Source: Trichobilharzia szidati | Lineage: Eukaryota > Platyhelminthes > Trematoda > Strigeidida > Schistosomatidae | Direction of reading: 5' to 3' | NCBI GenBank assembly: GCA_944472155.2 | Contig: OX235279.1 | Coordinates: forward strand, 134,760,920-134,824,919 | DNA: 64,000 nt | In this document: piece by piece, positions 1 through 11,394 of the stretch | How the letters are laid out: each line of letters opens with the position of its first letter | Numbering within the stretch: position 1 is the first letter of the stretch | Translations under genes and position numbers: made by a program | Notes under the pieces: model-generated | The model's input: the letters and a program-made list of their open reading frames with translations, nothing else | The model's database searches: none | Told to the model about the DNA's origin: nothing

Positions 1-1
1 C

Positions 2-568
2 AAGAGAAACGTTCTCACAGATCGACAACGTCTGGATGAGTTATTTCGTAACATCGAGTTAGGAGATCAGTCAGCCGTGAGCATGCTGGCAAGAATGAAA
101 GAGATCATTGGCCAAAGTCAGTTCGATGAAGGACTGTTTAGAGAACTATTTTTATCCAAACTGCCACAGTCAGTTCAGACTGTACTTGTGACACTTCAGG
201 GTGTTCTCATAGATGATTTAGCTGTCTCTGCAGATAGAATTCTAGAGATAACGAAACGGCCAATCACCGAAGTATACTCTGTTACCGAACAGACTTCGAA
301 GAAGGATTCTGCAATGATAGAGTTAATCAACTCCGTCCAGCAGATGCTTAGGTCAAACAAGCCTAGCAATTCCTCAAACCGTCGTTCTAGATCCCCTCAA
401 CGGCAAAACGCACGTGGACGATCTAAGTCCAACACACGTTCTGTCAAAAATCCTGACTGGTGTTGGTATCACAACACCTATGGCAAGGAAGCGAAATGTT
501 GTCGAAAACCTTGTGATTTCGGCAAAGCCTCCAAGTCTGTGGGAAACTATCCCGCCGGCACGCGTTAG
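2..568 (+). CDS. Gypsy-type Gag, C-terminal part (5' end outside window)
   Basis: The frame is already open at base 2, so the start lies outside the window; the first internal Met is at 77. The protein begins with a helical capsid-like segment typical of Ty3/Gypsy Gag. It then has a basic Ser/Arg-rich linker (about 370-450) and a zinc-finger-like motif C-W-Y-H followed by C-C and P-C (about 460-515). This C-x2-H...C...PC finger is characteristic of flatworm Gypsy elements of the Kabuki/CsRN1/Boudicca type and replaces the usual CCHC knuckle. It packages element RNA in particles. The frame ends at TAG 566-568 and overlaps the pol frame, which is open from 517 in the -1 frame, so Gag-Pol was probably made by -1 frameshifting. 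The clade assignment is by recollection of the motif, not by alignment. Confidence 0.8.
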   Translation, partial: KRNVLTDRQRLDELFRNIELGDQSAVSMLARMKEIIGQSQFDEGLFRELFLSKLPQSVQTVLVTLQGVLIDDLAVSADRILEITKRPITEVYSVTEQTSKKDSAMIELINSVQQMLRSNKPSNSSNRRSRSPQRQNARGRSKSNTRSVKNPDWCWYHNTYGKEAKCCRKPCDFGKASKSVGNYPAGTR

Positions 569-1803
569 CGGCAACCGTCGCCGGTGGCACTAGCCGCTTA
601 CTTTACATCCATGATGTAATTAGCCAGACTAGATATCTAGTCGACACAGGTGCCGAAGTCAGCGTCCTTCCTGCTACAGCAGCAGATCGACAGAAGGATC
701 CTAACTTCAACCTACAGGCTGCAAATGGAAAACCAATTGCAACCTATGGTCGGAAATACGTCTATCTGAACGTAGGTTTACGCAAACCTATTCAGTGGAT
801 TTTCCTAATCGCTGACGTCACAATGCCCATCATCGGCACGGACCTACTTAATCATCATGATTTGCTCGTAGACGTCCGCCGTAAACGATTAATTGACAAC
901 ACTACTAGTTTGTCTATCAAAGGCATAACTTACGTAGGCCCAAGCTTGTCAATCGTTAAGATGAAAGCAATCCCCGATCCAACTTTCCAACCGATTGTTG
1001 ACAAATATCCGGAACTGAATTGCCCATCTAACGATCTCCCGTGTATAACCAGCAATGTTATGCACCACATCATAACCTCAGGACAGCCCGTGACATCTAA
1101 AGCACGACGACTGGCCCCTGACAAACTGAGAATTGCCAGAAACGAATTCGATCATATGCTCACCCTTGGCATCATTCGGCCATCGAATAGTCCATGGGCA
1201 TCCCCATTGCATATGGTTCCAAAAAAAGATAGTAACGATTGGCGACCCACTGGTGATTACCGGCGAGTCAACGCCAAAACTACCCCCGATTGCTACCCAT
1301 TGCCTCACATACACGACTTGACGGCAACGTTATCTGGAGCATCTATATTCTCCAAAATCGACTTGGTTAAAGCATATAACCAAATCCCGATGGCAACGGA
1401 AGATATTCCGAAAACGGCTATCATCACGCCTTTCGGACTTTTTGAATTCCTACGTATGCCATTCGGCCTCCGGAATGCGGCACAAACATTCCAACGCTTC
1501 ATCAACGAAGTATTTCGCGGTCTCGACTTTGTATACGCATACTTAGACGACTGCCTCATTGCCAGTCCAGATAAGGAAACTCACCTTAGACACTTGGACT
1601 TGGCATTTGAAAGGTTACGCCAACATGGTGTTACCATCAATATACAGAAGTGTCAAATAGGCGTTGACTCACTCGATTTTCTGGGTCACACTATTAACTG
1701 TCAGGGCATTCGCCCACTGGCTACTTCGGTCGATCACTCTAAGAAAACGCGTTCTGGACGTCACGTTAGATTCCCAGAATACCTTCACACCTATCTCACA
1801 TAA
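517..1803 (+). pseudogene. Gypsy-type Pol: protease and RT, internally deleted
   Basis: One open frame in the -1 register relative to gag. The aspartic protease active site DTGA is at 643-654, within a retropepsin-like stretch that ends near GTDLL. Reverse transcriptase follows: [22 protein letters not shown], the [13 protein letters not shown] segment, and the catalytic YLDD at 1540-1551. After the LGHTI motif the sequence jumps at about 1735-1745 into [14 protein letters not shown], which is the extreme C terminus of Pol. The same ending is seen after the integrase remnant at 16560-16617. RNase H and integrase are therefore missing with the frame preserved, so the copy cannot integrate by itself. 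Confidence 0.85.
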
Positions 1804-2248
1804 CTGAGTGACACATCAATTTTTTTTTTATGTTGCGTCATTTAACACAAGTAAATGATATTTTTCCTATAACCGTACATAAAATTAAATTAGATGTATA
1901 TTTTTTTCCCCGATATTTTGAACTTAACATTATTTTACTGTATAGTAAATGCATGCCATATATTTTTGGTAAAAAAAACGCTTATTTGGTACATTTTTCT
2001 TGACAAGGTTCTCAGCATTCTTGTTTTCTTTTCCAGGTGCAACGGGCACTGGACAGGAAACAAACGAAGCACGGGATCCAACGAACAACATTGAGGAAGC
2101 TATGTACAGACACCCTATTAGCATAGGCAGACAGACCAGCAGGCTCTCCATCAAGCCGCTCGGAAGATTTTTTTTCACCCATCAGGGAACCATCGAGATT
2201 TTTTTACTTCCGGCTGGTCATGTCTTAGGGTCCTCACAACCCCACTAG
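1804..2248 (+). other. Post-pol segment with acceptor-like site and short ORF
   Basis: The first 225 bases after the pol stop are very AT-rich. They end in a pyrimidine tract and CAG at about 2024-2037 that looks like a 3' splice acceptor. Downstream a frame stays open to 2248. It encodes roughly 70 basic, Thr/Arg-rich residues and stops just before the polypurine tract. It has no membrane segment, so nothing supports an envelope protein. It may be a small accessory third ORF or simply untranslated DNA. Confidence 0.35.
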
Positions 2249-2261
2249 GGGGGGAGTGAGC
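2247..2261 (+). other. Polypurine tract of the Gypsy-type element
   Basis: A G-rich purine run (AGGGGGGGAGTGAG) lies immediately before TGTAGCGG. This is the expected plus-strand primer site directly 5' of a 3' LTR. Confidence 0.75.
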
Positions 2262-2620
2262 TGTAGCGGTAAATAATTCCCCAAAATTATTAACCACAGC
2301 AATCATCACTCAACATTGGATGCTGACCATCACTGTTTAAGTCGACTTGTTTAGCTGAAGGCTTCCGGTCAAGCATCCCCGCCATTTGGTGCTTCGTCGT
2401 GTCACGTGCGTGCACGATTACTAGCTAGCTAAGCATTCATTCCTACCCGCGATTTGGTCCCAAAATATATATCGTATTTGGACGACAAAATCTGGTCTTT
2501 TGCTTTACCATTTGGTACTCGAAGAACGAACACTATAGTGGTTGTTGGTATAAGATCTTGCGTTAGTATAATCCGTACAACTCGCGAACGTCGATACCGT
2601 CAATCACCTAAAAGATAATT
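2262..2620 (+). repeat. 3' LTR of the Gypsy-type element
   Basis: It begins with TG (TGTAGCGGTAAATAATTCC) straight after the polypurine tract. Diverged relatives begin at 6064 and 10031. Shared blocks include the AATTCC(C/T)CAAA start, a TAAGTCGACT(T/C)GTT block and CGGTCAAGC. The right end is estimated because the 5' LTR is outside the window and no target duplication can be checked. Confidence 0.65.
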
Positions 2621-5489
2621 ATGAAATTCGGTGATCCAGCGTGTCCTGTGAATAATTATTACGAAAAGTATGTAACCTGAAGGATATTTGCTAATAACAC
2701 CGTCATTATGTGATTTGACTGAGATACAGTATCAAGTGTTAAAATAATATCACAAATGAGCGATAAATACACAACAAACTTTATTAACGTTTGTGGCTTG
2801 TTTTAAATTAGTATCGAAAAGTAAATGATTTTGATATAAATACTAATAAATACTGAGGGCTTTCAATGTTAGCTTAGCTATGTACATATCCTCCAGATTT
2901 CTCAGCAGGCAAGATGAAGAGGGAAAAGACAAAAATAAGGAGGAAAGCAACAGTAAATAGAAGTCCAAGGAGGCTACAAAGACTGAATCTAACTGCATAA
3001 GAGAGCATCAGTTTGTCTTGGGCAAAGTTTCAGGTACATGGGAAACGCACATACAACAGGTGTATGGAAACTCCATATTAATTTGTTTATTAGTTTTATC
3101 ACACAGTGAAACAGCATGATTCACTGGATGACGTTTCAAACAAAATTTATTGTTCATAGTGATTTCAATTATAATCACACGACTTCGAAACTTGAGTTTT
3201 ATAGTTTTCTTTATTCTCTCCTATTTGTTGTAGGGATAGTAGAATTTTCCATATATCTGAGACAGGTGATGAATCGTTCCTATTACACGTGTTTGCAGTT
3301 GATTCGATACACAAAGCTTCTGTTATCAATCTCTCTTTCCACTCTGTTACATTAATATGAAATTCATATGGAATTACATACTACCACCGTGTATGGAAAA
3401 GTTTTAGGAAGGTGGTAAATTACCTTAAAGTTTGTGTTAGCATCCCACTTCTGACAGGTTAGCATTCACCAATCATAGCTTAATATTCTCGTACCAGGAA
3501 ACAAATAGGCATAATCTTTCACTCTGTTTAACTCTTTTCACAGGCATATTTTGACTATGACCCCAAAATATAAAATTTATCCTTGACTATCGAATTAGAC
3601 TGTAAATAAGTTTACGAAATATGCATACATGCATTCGACAATGCAGCCTTTATGCCACTATACGGTACATACGCCAGTAGAACCCCTTAAAGTGAATTTC
3701 ACCGTGTGTTTTCGATATGTTACCAAATACAATATGCTTAAATACCCACTTAGTCAGTACGAAACATTACCAGCAGGTACTAATAGAAAGACTCGGTTAT
3801 TTAGAAATATCGTCTGACAAGCAATACATTTAAGCAGAATAAATGACGAGAATATTTGGGGAATGATCTTTAGGAACCTATCCGGCTAATATGGTTGAAA
3901 TACGAATTCTGAGTGTGCATATCACCAGCTGAAATGAGGTACAGAGAGGATGTCCGAGCCTGCTCACATGCATACTCGTTAAATCAAAACTTGAAACAAA
4001 AAAGCCTCTACAAACGGGCTTGAGGTTTATTTAAGTGGGTTTGATCCATTTACTTTAGATCCAGGTCCATTATAGTCCAGTGGAAGGTGCACTACATTTG
4101 TAGTGACCCGTTTTATTACTCATCATAGTACTATACTTTCATTATGTAATTGTACTTCGATTTGTTTATTACTCTAAATCTGGCATGTTAACGATTGATA
4201 CTTTTGCACTCGCTCGATTTTTGAATTGTTGATTGCTGCAACAATACACTATCGTATTCCTTCGCAAGTGCCTTTTGAATTACGTTGCGGATGTCGAGTA
4301 ATCACAACGTTAGGTCACAATTATAAACGCGAAGAAATACTAGAAGATACGTGTACTCTAGTTCAGTCAAAATAAAGCAGCAACACATTTGTGTGGTTTG
4401 ACTGTTGTCAGTACAAGTGTGTGTCAGTTTATTTCACGGAGACAGAAAACTTTTCCTTGTGTTTGAACCTAGTTCATTGTGAATTAGCTGATCTTCGTTT
4501 CATTGATCTGCCTGTCTCCACGGCTCTGGTGAACAGGTTTATCCAGCTGAATTAGAAGTCCTGAATTGTAAAACTATCCTTTTAAATTAAATGCACTTTC
4601 CAGTGAGAGTTAGACATAAATTTGATCCTTTATAGGTGAGGAGCAAGTTACGGTTGTCTAGGTCAGTGAGTAATGCAGCCATTTGATAGGCTGACACAAG
4701 GCTGATAGCTGCAGGAAGTCACTGAAATTCCTTTCGTCCTCGCAATTAATCAAATCTTCTCTTGCTGAGATAAGTAACAAGCATTCTAAAATATAGTAAT
4801 GGAGTAAAAACGATTTCACATCCGGAGGGCCAGCAAACTTTTAAAGTTGAGCGATGCAGTAGAGACGCAATCGGAAGTAATTACTTTAACTCTGGGTCTA
4901 TGTTGGTGTCATGGAAAGCGCACTGCAACCGCATTAATTTTTAGTAAATGCTTTTCAACATGATATTTGTGTTTTTACTAAGTCGACTGAAGTAAGAGAG
5001 TTTGTTTATCATAGAAAACAATCTTGTCTGACTTACGGCGAACAAAAAAACATGGATAGTGAGATTGCTTCAAGAGACACGAGAATTAAGTTTTATCTTT
5101 TTTGGAGAAAATGCGACCAGACTGAATTAATTAAGCTGACACAGAACACCTGAAAAGTGAATTACGTATTCTTATTGTTCTGTCTTGATAAGCTATGGGG
5201 GGCTTATGGCTTATCCCTTAGGGCCCATCCTCTGATCTTCAGAATAGATCTAAGTTAGTTGCTAATATAAGTTTGTGGTGGTGTGTTAGAAATTCAATTT
5301 TGGGGCTTATGTGTGCGTCCCATATAGTCATCCTGCTCTTACGGTTTTCGATAATTTTATGGTCGTCAAGACTTTTGCTTTTGTCAGAAGGTCAGTGTTC
5401 GTTGGCTGTTGCATGTCCACTGGTTCATTTCTGAAAGAGTTGTTGGTTGTGGTAGATTCAGAAGTTGTTTTAAGTGACCAGCTTAGAGT
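2621..5489. other. No gene recognised
   Basis: AT-rich DNA with only short chance frames. I see no transposon domain, splice-framed coding block or array. Confidence 0.5.
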
Positions 5490-6045
5490 CTTTTCTGATC
5501 ACCTACTATGGTAATTGGTGACTCTTTACTATCTTTCATCAGCTTCATCTGCGTCTATCTCTCCCCAGATAACTACCTAGTTATCTGATACAGGGATGTA
5601 AGGTTCCTTTGCCTGCAGCCCATTTCGCTTCAGTCGCCGATGTGTTTTAAAAGCGTCTTCATCGTTCCTAATACTCTTCTTTACTACTATATTCAGTGCT
5701 CTGTTGACTGTGCTCAAATTCTGCTTTCTTTTTTCATCTCTGTACCACTTCTCCTGCCTCAGCATTCTCTTCAGTTCCATCAGTTTCAGATCGTCTTTAG
5801 AGTGCTATTTCTTATCCTGCCACTTCTTTCACCTGAGATGTCTAAACAAGTTCTTTTCCACATTTATTTCCGAGTATCCCAGTGTTCTTTAATGCAGGTT
5901 TTCCCAGTGAAGTTAATGTCTTCGATATTTTCCTGATGACTTAGGTGATGATGTTCGTTGTGATTTCGTTCTTCAGCTTCTGGGTGTTGAAGCTGAGCCG
6001 TGGTCTTTCGTCAGCCTCTTTGAAGGCTTTCAGCTTTGTCCTGCA
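5490..6045 (-). pseudogene. Non-LTR retrotransposon remnant: endonuclease end and linker
   Basis: On the minus strand a patchwork of frames reads ADERPRLSFNTQKLKNEI and then, after stops and shifts, MELKRMLRQEKWYRDEKRKQ and IVVKKSIRNDEDAF. The RPRLxxxKLK block and the basic helical segment with VKKSIR resemble the end of the APE endonuclease and the helical linker before RT in RTE-type LINEs. At least two stops interrupt it. No catalytic endonuclease or RT motif is present, so assignment to RTE is an inference. Confidence 0.4.
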
Positions 6046-6063
6046 GTTACATATATATATAAC

Positions 6064-6352
6064 TGTAAAACCTATTGTGGTAAACAATTCCTCAAAGTTA
6101 TCACTCTGCAGCGTTCTTTACTCAAAACTGAAAGCTAACGTTGATTTTTTAAGTCGACTCGTTAATTCGAATGTCTGCGGTCAAGCGTGCTGTTGTGTTA
6201 CGTTCGGTCGTCCGTACATTTTCCCTACCTACTTGAGCAATCATTATTCCACTGCGATTCTAATCTCAAAACACATCTTGTATTTTGGAAAATTAATTTC
6301 ATGTTTTCACTTGTCTTCGGCCTAGGAAGAACAAGCATTATGAGAGTTTGAA
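6064..6352 (+). repeat. Degenerate solo LTR related to 2262-2620
   Basis: It starts TGTAAAACC after a short (AT)n run. It shares with the 3' LTR at 2262 the blocks GGTAAACAATTCCTCAAAGTTAT, AAGTCGACTCGTT, CGGTCAAGCGTGC and a late GAAGAACAAGCAT. No coding DNA of the same element is adjacent, so it is probably a solo LTR or truncated copy. Confidence 0.55.
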
Positions 6353-7340
6353 GTTAAGGACTTGTGTATGTACACACAGAAGCTTAAGTAGTTGTCAACA
6401 TTCCTTCATCTTCTAAACGAATTTCCCCTAAATAAGTGCTGAAAATGTTATCAGAAGGAAAACTTCTTTCTTCACTAGTCAGACTTTGGAAATGCGTAAA
6501 TATTTGATACATATATAATGGCCTAACTCTGGCGTACTCTATGGGAACACGATCATGTGAAGTGCAGTATGTGGCAAAAATGCCAAAGAGAACTATATAA
6601 GGGGCCCAAAAATCATCACTTAATCGTGAAACTTGTCAAGATTGTGCTCTTCGTGTTAGGAAGCTGAGGGACAGAACCATTTAAGTTTTAACAAAAAAGT
6701 AGTTTTTGTCATGGCTTGCAATGAATTCTGGAGCGATTAGTCCTAGTAGTGCTAACAAGGTCTTAAGACATTTGGAAACATTTTCCAAGGCTTATAAAGT
6801 ATCTGAATTGATAGATATACAGCATATGGACTGGACAGAAAAATAAGGCTTGAAGGCAATAATTCTGCTGTTAACTTCGTTGAACTTTGCGTTATTAGTT
6901 TATTTGGCCAAAATGTATCTTCTTCGTGTGGAAAGATGAAACGCTGACCCTTGAATCTCCCCTATTTCAGATGCCAGACTTTGGTTTTCCTGAAATTTCT
7001 TTTATATTAACTAACGAACTATCATTCCATTTTATATATGTGCCCCAATACAGTTTCTAGTATAACTTTCATTTGCCTCCACTGTCTATTTGTATCCTAA
7101 TATTCATGAATTTATAACTACAGAGCCTGAGGAAGAATTTATCATAAACAGTTGTTCATTCAGAATTATCTTGTTCTGATTAAGCTATGGAATCTTTAAT
7201 TTACTAAATCTGCAGTGTATAGGTCTTGTTGTTTTTGATTGTTTTTCCTTCATTTTTACGGAAAAGGTTGAAGCACCACATTTATGTGTATCAAATAAGA
7301 TATCATAAATATTCTTGGTCTTACTCTTATTTTTTTTCAT
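6353..7340. other. No gene recognised
   Basis: AT-rich DNA without recognisable domains or repeats. Confidence 0.45.
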
Positions 7341-7516
7341 TACAGCTTGATTCCACACCGTATTTTTTAGTACAGGTATGGGATTTTCAGCATGTGATAT
7401 CGGTAGCACAAATTTTGCAGGGCGACCATAGATATCGGGTGTGCATCGGCAGGAGATCGTACCCCGAACCATGTGAATGGTCGGCGAGAGTCCTAACCAC
7501 TGTGCCACCGACGCAC
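7341..7516 (-). mobile_element. tRNA-derived SINE, family A (reverse copy)
   Basis: On the minus strand it begins TGCGTCGGTGGCACAGTGG, with a pol III A box (TGGCACAGTGG). It continues through a B-box-like region and ends in the family tail with TACGGTGTGGAATCAAGCTGT. This is the most mutated of four copies (others at 14115, 18947 and 40290): its B box reads GGTACGATCTC, so it is unlikely to be transcribed. Confidence 0.85.
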
Positions 7517-7814
7517 AGTGCAGTGTATAAAGCCTTAGGTGTTGGCAAGTGGATTATATGGATCGTTTACTACGTAAAAGTGTAGGAATACATTTATAAA
7601 TGAGAATCTTTTGTCGATCAGGCTATAATCATGTTTTAAGGATCCTCTGAGGTACGTGAGTGAACACCTGCTCTCGTGTCAGAGCTAAGTGAAATTCCAC
7701 CTCACCAATACTATGTTTTACAGCCTGCTTACAGCAGTTCCTCGAATAGTCTCTTTCTCAACTTACCAAGGCTTTACCCACTGTCTCAGCACTTGGTTGT
7801 TGACTCCATTTGAA

Positions 7815-8085
7815 GAGTTTCATTATTCACTTGGGTTTCAAGTGGAACAAAGAGCTTCAACAATACGTCTCCACTCTATCCGGTCTTCTGCAGTATTCTT
7901 CAGCTGGCGCCAAGGTTCCCAATAAACTCTCATCTCCTCGTCACTCGACCTCCTCTATGTCACTCTCAGACACCCAACTTGTTATTTTCCTTTAGAATTC
8001 CACTCGAAGGGCTGGAAGGCGACGTCACTTGATGGCCTCCTCAGTGTATGTCCAGTCCATACCATGTGGTGAAGTGAACTTCCAT
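7815..8085 (-). pseudogene. RTE-type LINE, 3' end of ORF2
   Basis: The reverse complement matches, with many differences, the RTE ORF2 C-terminal region at 11395-11640. Both share the CACTTGGGTTTCAAGTGGAACA-like end and the segment encoding the IGHTLRRP-like motif. No long frame remains. It is a 5'-truncated copy, as RTE elements usually are. Confidence 0.65.
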
Positions 8086-8140
8086 TAATTAATATACAGT
8101 TAAAGCATTTACATGATTAACATACCGTTTACACAGATAT
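8086..8140 (-). repeat. LINE 3'-end motif (CTGTGTAAACGGTATG)
   Basis: On the minus strand the sequence reads GTGATCATATCTGTGTAAACGGTATG followed by an AATCATGTAAATGC block. This motif recurs at 41675-41740 on the plus strand, and related GCCTGTA forms end several LINE copies in this window. It appears to be a short, 5'-truncated LINE tail. Confidence 0.45.
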
Positions 8141-10030
8141 GATCACATTTGATATAACTATACCACATATTCAGTTATCAGAGTCTACACTTGCTTTGAG
8201 ATGTAAAGTATTTGGTAGGGATGAAATGTCAAGGAAATTAGCTACAATAATTCAGTTATGTGCACACAATATCATTAACTGCTGGTAATCGTGACATTAA
8301 ATCATACTATTATATCGAACAATAACCAGTTAACAGTCCAAAGAACCAAATTATTATTATGAATGATACTAGGTAGACGTTTGATGAAATTATCATCCAC
8401 ACCGTGTAAATTAGGAACTAATAAGTTATATCGAAATAATATCCATGGGAATAACATTTGATTGTCAATTTGGTTCTAAACACTGAATCATTAGCAGGCA
8501 TCTGGTTGTAGGAAAACAGTAAGTCGATAGGATTTAAAATCGTTACAAGTTTATGAAGCACTAAAGGATGTGGTCCTGGATATGACATCCGAGAATTTCG
8601 ATAAATCTACAGTTCTCTCTGGGTTCCATACTATTCCAGGATGTTAAGGGTAATTTATATTCATTTTTCAGTTAATGAAAGGATATTGTGACGAAGGCTG
8701 TTTATTCTTTATTAAATGTACAAACTCCTTACTGAATATCGCAAAATTTTATTTTGTTAGAATTAAACACAAAATTCGAGTATTACCAATGTGGGACAAA
8801 GAATCACTACCTCAGCAAAAATAGAAAAAGGCAGGAGAAAACCGCAGGAGAATTGCAGTGTCCAACAATCACTAACTTTTATGTAAATATTTAGCGGTAT
8901 ATAATATGAGTACCATTCATCACAGCTAGAATACTTATTTTCCACTGAAATGTCACGCTTTAGTGAGAAAATTCTTAATTGTTTGTGCTTATGAATAGTT
9001 ACAATGCATATATTTAGTGTTATTGTAGTAGAGGCAGCCTTTGTCTATGGAGAATTTTAAGATGCCATAGGACAAATGTCAAACCAAAAGGTCATAGTGC
9101 AAGAGTTATGTAACATAAGAGGCAAAAGGATTAAGGGAATGCATTCTGTTGTTCTGAAATACACAATTAAGTGTCTGAAATTTTGAGCTTATTAGATGTG
9201 CTCGTGTTCGAAGGAGATTTCCTACTTAGTCGCTGACAGTTAGGCAATTTTCTTCGACTTATGTAGAATTCATTCAATCACAGGAGCCACAGCAAAATAT
9301 TGCTGTCCTAAAGTAAAAGGTGGTCTGCATATGTCCTCACCATCAGACTAGTTGTCTCCACCCTCCCGCCTTTTGAAATTCTAGACTCCGACGAGGTTTT
9401 TCTCTCCTATGCGCTAAATTAAAGAAAGAGGTGAACGAAAACAAACTTGTCAAGAGATTGGGAGGCTAATGCCATATTTAAGGACTAATTTAAAAATATA
9501 AAGAAGCAAGGACAAATGGAAAAAAGGGAAGGTACTAAACAGTTGTACAACATAAGTAGGTTATAATTTACAAATCGACCTGGGGTTATAACAGCATATT
9601 TAGTAAAAACAGATATATTTACATGAAAAGCATACCAATGTTACAGGCACCATCAAACACAAAATAAATTACAATTATGAACATTTGCAACATCTAATAT
9701 TAACCAGATTTGTTCTACTATTGGAACCCTTGTTTTCACTGAAAATGTAATTTTCTTGAATTGGGTGTTGATTTTCGACTAAAACAAACATTAATAGAGA
9801 TAGAAATACGGATAAAAGAAGTGCTTTAACTTAATAAATATCTTGAACACATGAAATATATCAGAATATAATACTGCCCAAGTAACAGTCACTATGATGT
9901 ATATAAATGATGGATTACTCCGCAATGGCCTCAAACATACGAAAAAGTAGAATATGCGAATCTACAAGATAACACAAAACTCTGTATAAGGCCCACAGGA
10001 TCGCACCATGAAAATAAGATTGGTGAATCG
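8141..10030. other. Mostly unassigned; one LINE-tail-like block near 9590-9690
   Basis: The only recognisable item is the minus-strand block GGTGCCTGTAACATTGGTATG at about 9635-9655. It resembles the LINE 3'-end motif seen elsewhere. The rest holds short AT-rich chance frames. Confidence 0.4.
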
Positions 10031-10480
10031 GTAGTGCCAGATAATTCCCCGAAATTATTAACCTAAGCGCTCATCTCTGTCAGCGTATTTTCACTATTTT
10101 TTAGATATCCTGATTCATTGGCGCTGTATATTTTGTGATTTGGGTTTGTCATTATGATAAACATATGAACGAATATCTAGATGTGTACTACAGCTTGTTT
10201 GCCGTGCGGACTTAGTTAGTCCTATTCCATGTGGGGTTTGATTATTCTATGATTTTGATATATTCCGCGAAGTATCGCTGTGATCGTGCGAAGTATGCAT
10301 ATGCTTTAAATGTATTATTTGATTGTCTCTCACGACCATTGAGTATATACTCGATATTGAGAATGTCAAAGAAGTTGAGTCGTACCAACAGGAATTGTGG
10401 ATTTACATAATTCTTCGCCACTATGAATGAAATAAAATATTGACCAAGAAACTTAAATCTTCCCATGTGACACTGTGCTA
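10031..10480 (+). repeat. Gypsy-type LTR-like fragment
   Basis: It opens with TAGTGCCAGATAATTCCCCGAAATTATTAACC, close to the start of the LTR at 2262. The section 10180-10290 is matched in reverse complement at 15000-15190 (shared TTTGCCGT(G/T)CGGA and GGGTTTGATTA). It is followed directly by a pol fragment, which implies a large internal deletion. Confidence 0.5.
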
Positions 10481-10650
10481 AATTACCGACGGTTCATTCC
10501 TAACTCTGCCGCCAACAGACTTCTTTTGAGGGAATAACAAGTCCATTGAACTTGACGCGTCCGCTAAAACTGCTTTTGTTCAGTTTAAAATGGCTATCGT
10601 GGATGAGACCACACTTATGTATCAGGATCCAAATGCACCATTAATAGTAA
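10481..10650 (+). pseudogene. Gypsy-type Pol fragment: RT thumb / RNase H junction
   Basis: Translation in shifting frames gives LNYRRFIPNSAA and then IELDASAKTAFVQFKMAIVD and TTLMYQDPNAPL. These correspond to the (V)NYYRRFIPN, 'L' and 'HPDPNAPL' blocks that link RT to RNase H in Ty3/Gypsy elements. A stop and a frameshift lie between the blocks. The RNase H active-site region is absent. Confidence 0.6.
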
Positions 10651-10654
10651 TAAT

Positions 10655-11140
10655 AATAATGTATTCTCATTTTTGTACATGAGGGATGCCAGTTTACAGG
10701 CATCATCAATATGATAAATTACATATACGATTAGTAAGCATATTTAGTAATGATAAGATTCTGCTATGCCCCAGAAGATTGTGCCTCGAACTTTCCCAGT
10801 GAGCCCCAAGAAAATACCAGCTGGGACGCTGTCCTGAAAATAAGTCAAATGAAAAGTGAAACACACCGATAGGGAACATATTCGTTCCCTTAGTCTTATC
10901 AGGGGGAACTGACCTTATTTTAAGGCCGGAAAAAGTAGCATTTTGATTAGTCAAGCTTACAGATGCAGTGACAATCTCCATTTTCAATGAGTTAGCTTCC
11001 GCTATGCGTCTTTCTCCTAGATGTCTACCTATTTGTACTAATAATAATGGTGATAATATTATCTCATATTTTGTACAAGAGGGACGCCAGTTTACATGCA
11101 TCATCAATACGATAAATTACACTTACGGTTATTAAGCATA
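10655..11140 (-). repeat. Two tandem LINE 3' ends
   Basis: The block 10655-10765 recurs at 11040-11140 in the same orientation (GATGCCAGTTTACAGGCATCATCAAT versus GACGCCAGTTTACATGCATCATCAAT). Each is preceded by an AATAATAAT tract, which would be the 3' tail on the minus strand. The 270 bases between them carry a long minus-strand frame without recognised motifs. They look like 3' untranslated LINE sequence rather than a gene. Confidence 0.45.
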
Positions 11141-11144
11141 TTTA

Positions 11145-11372
11145 ATAATAATAATTTAATAAGGTACATATTTGTTCCTACCTGTGTAGGACACATCAAA
11201 TGTACAGGCATGGATAAGTATCATTTAAATTACATAAATTTGATTGATGGTTAAATTACATGATTGGTCTTTAGTTTGTGGGGAAAATCTGATAACGATT
11301 GGTTCAATGGACCACATCAAGAAATATAGAGATATTGTCTTCGCATTAACAATAAACCCAAGTATGTTTTGA
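11145..11372 (-). repeat. CR1-like LINE 3' UTR fragment
   Basis: It matches the terminal 3' UTR of the LINE at 20757-26635: GTACAGGCATGGATAAGTAT, AAGAAATATAGAGATATTGTCTTCGCATTAACA and ACCCAAGTATG. The minus-strand tail is the AATAATAATAATTTAATAA tract at the left. Confidence 0.7.
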
Positions 11373-11394
11373 ATGGATTACAGATTGTTATTAT

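Noticed and set aside
1990..2248. Retroviral envelope-like third gene
   Set aside because: No signal peptide, cleavage site or membrane anchor; only a short basic segment next to the polypurine tract.
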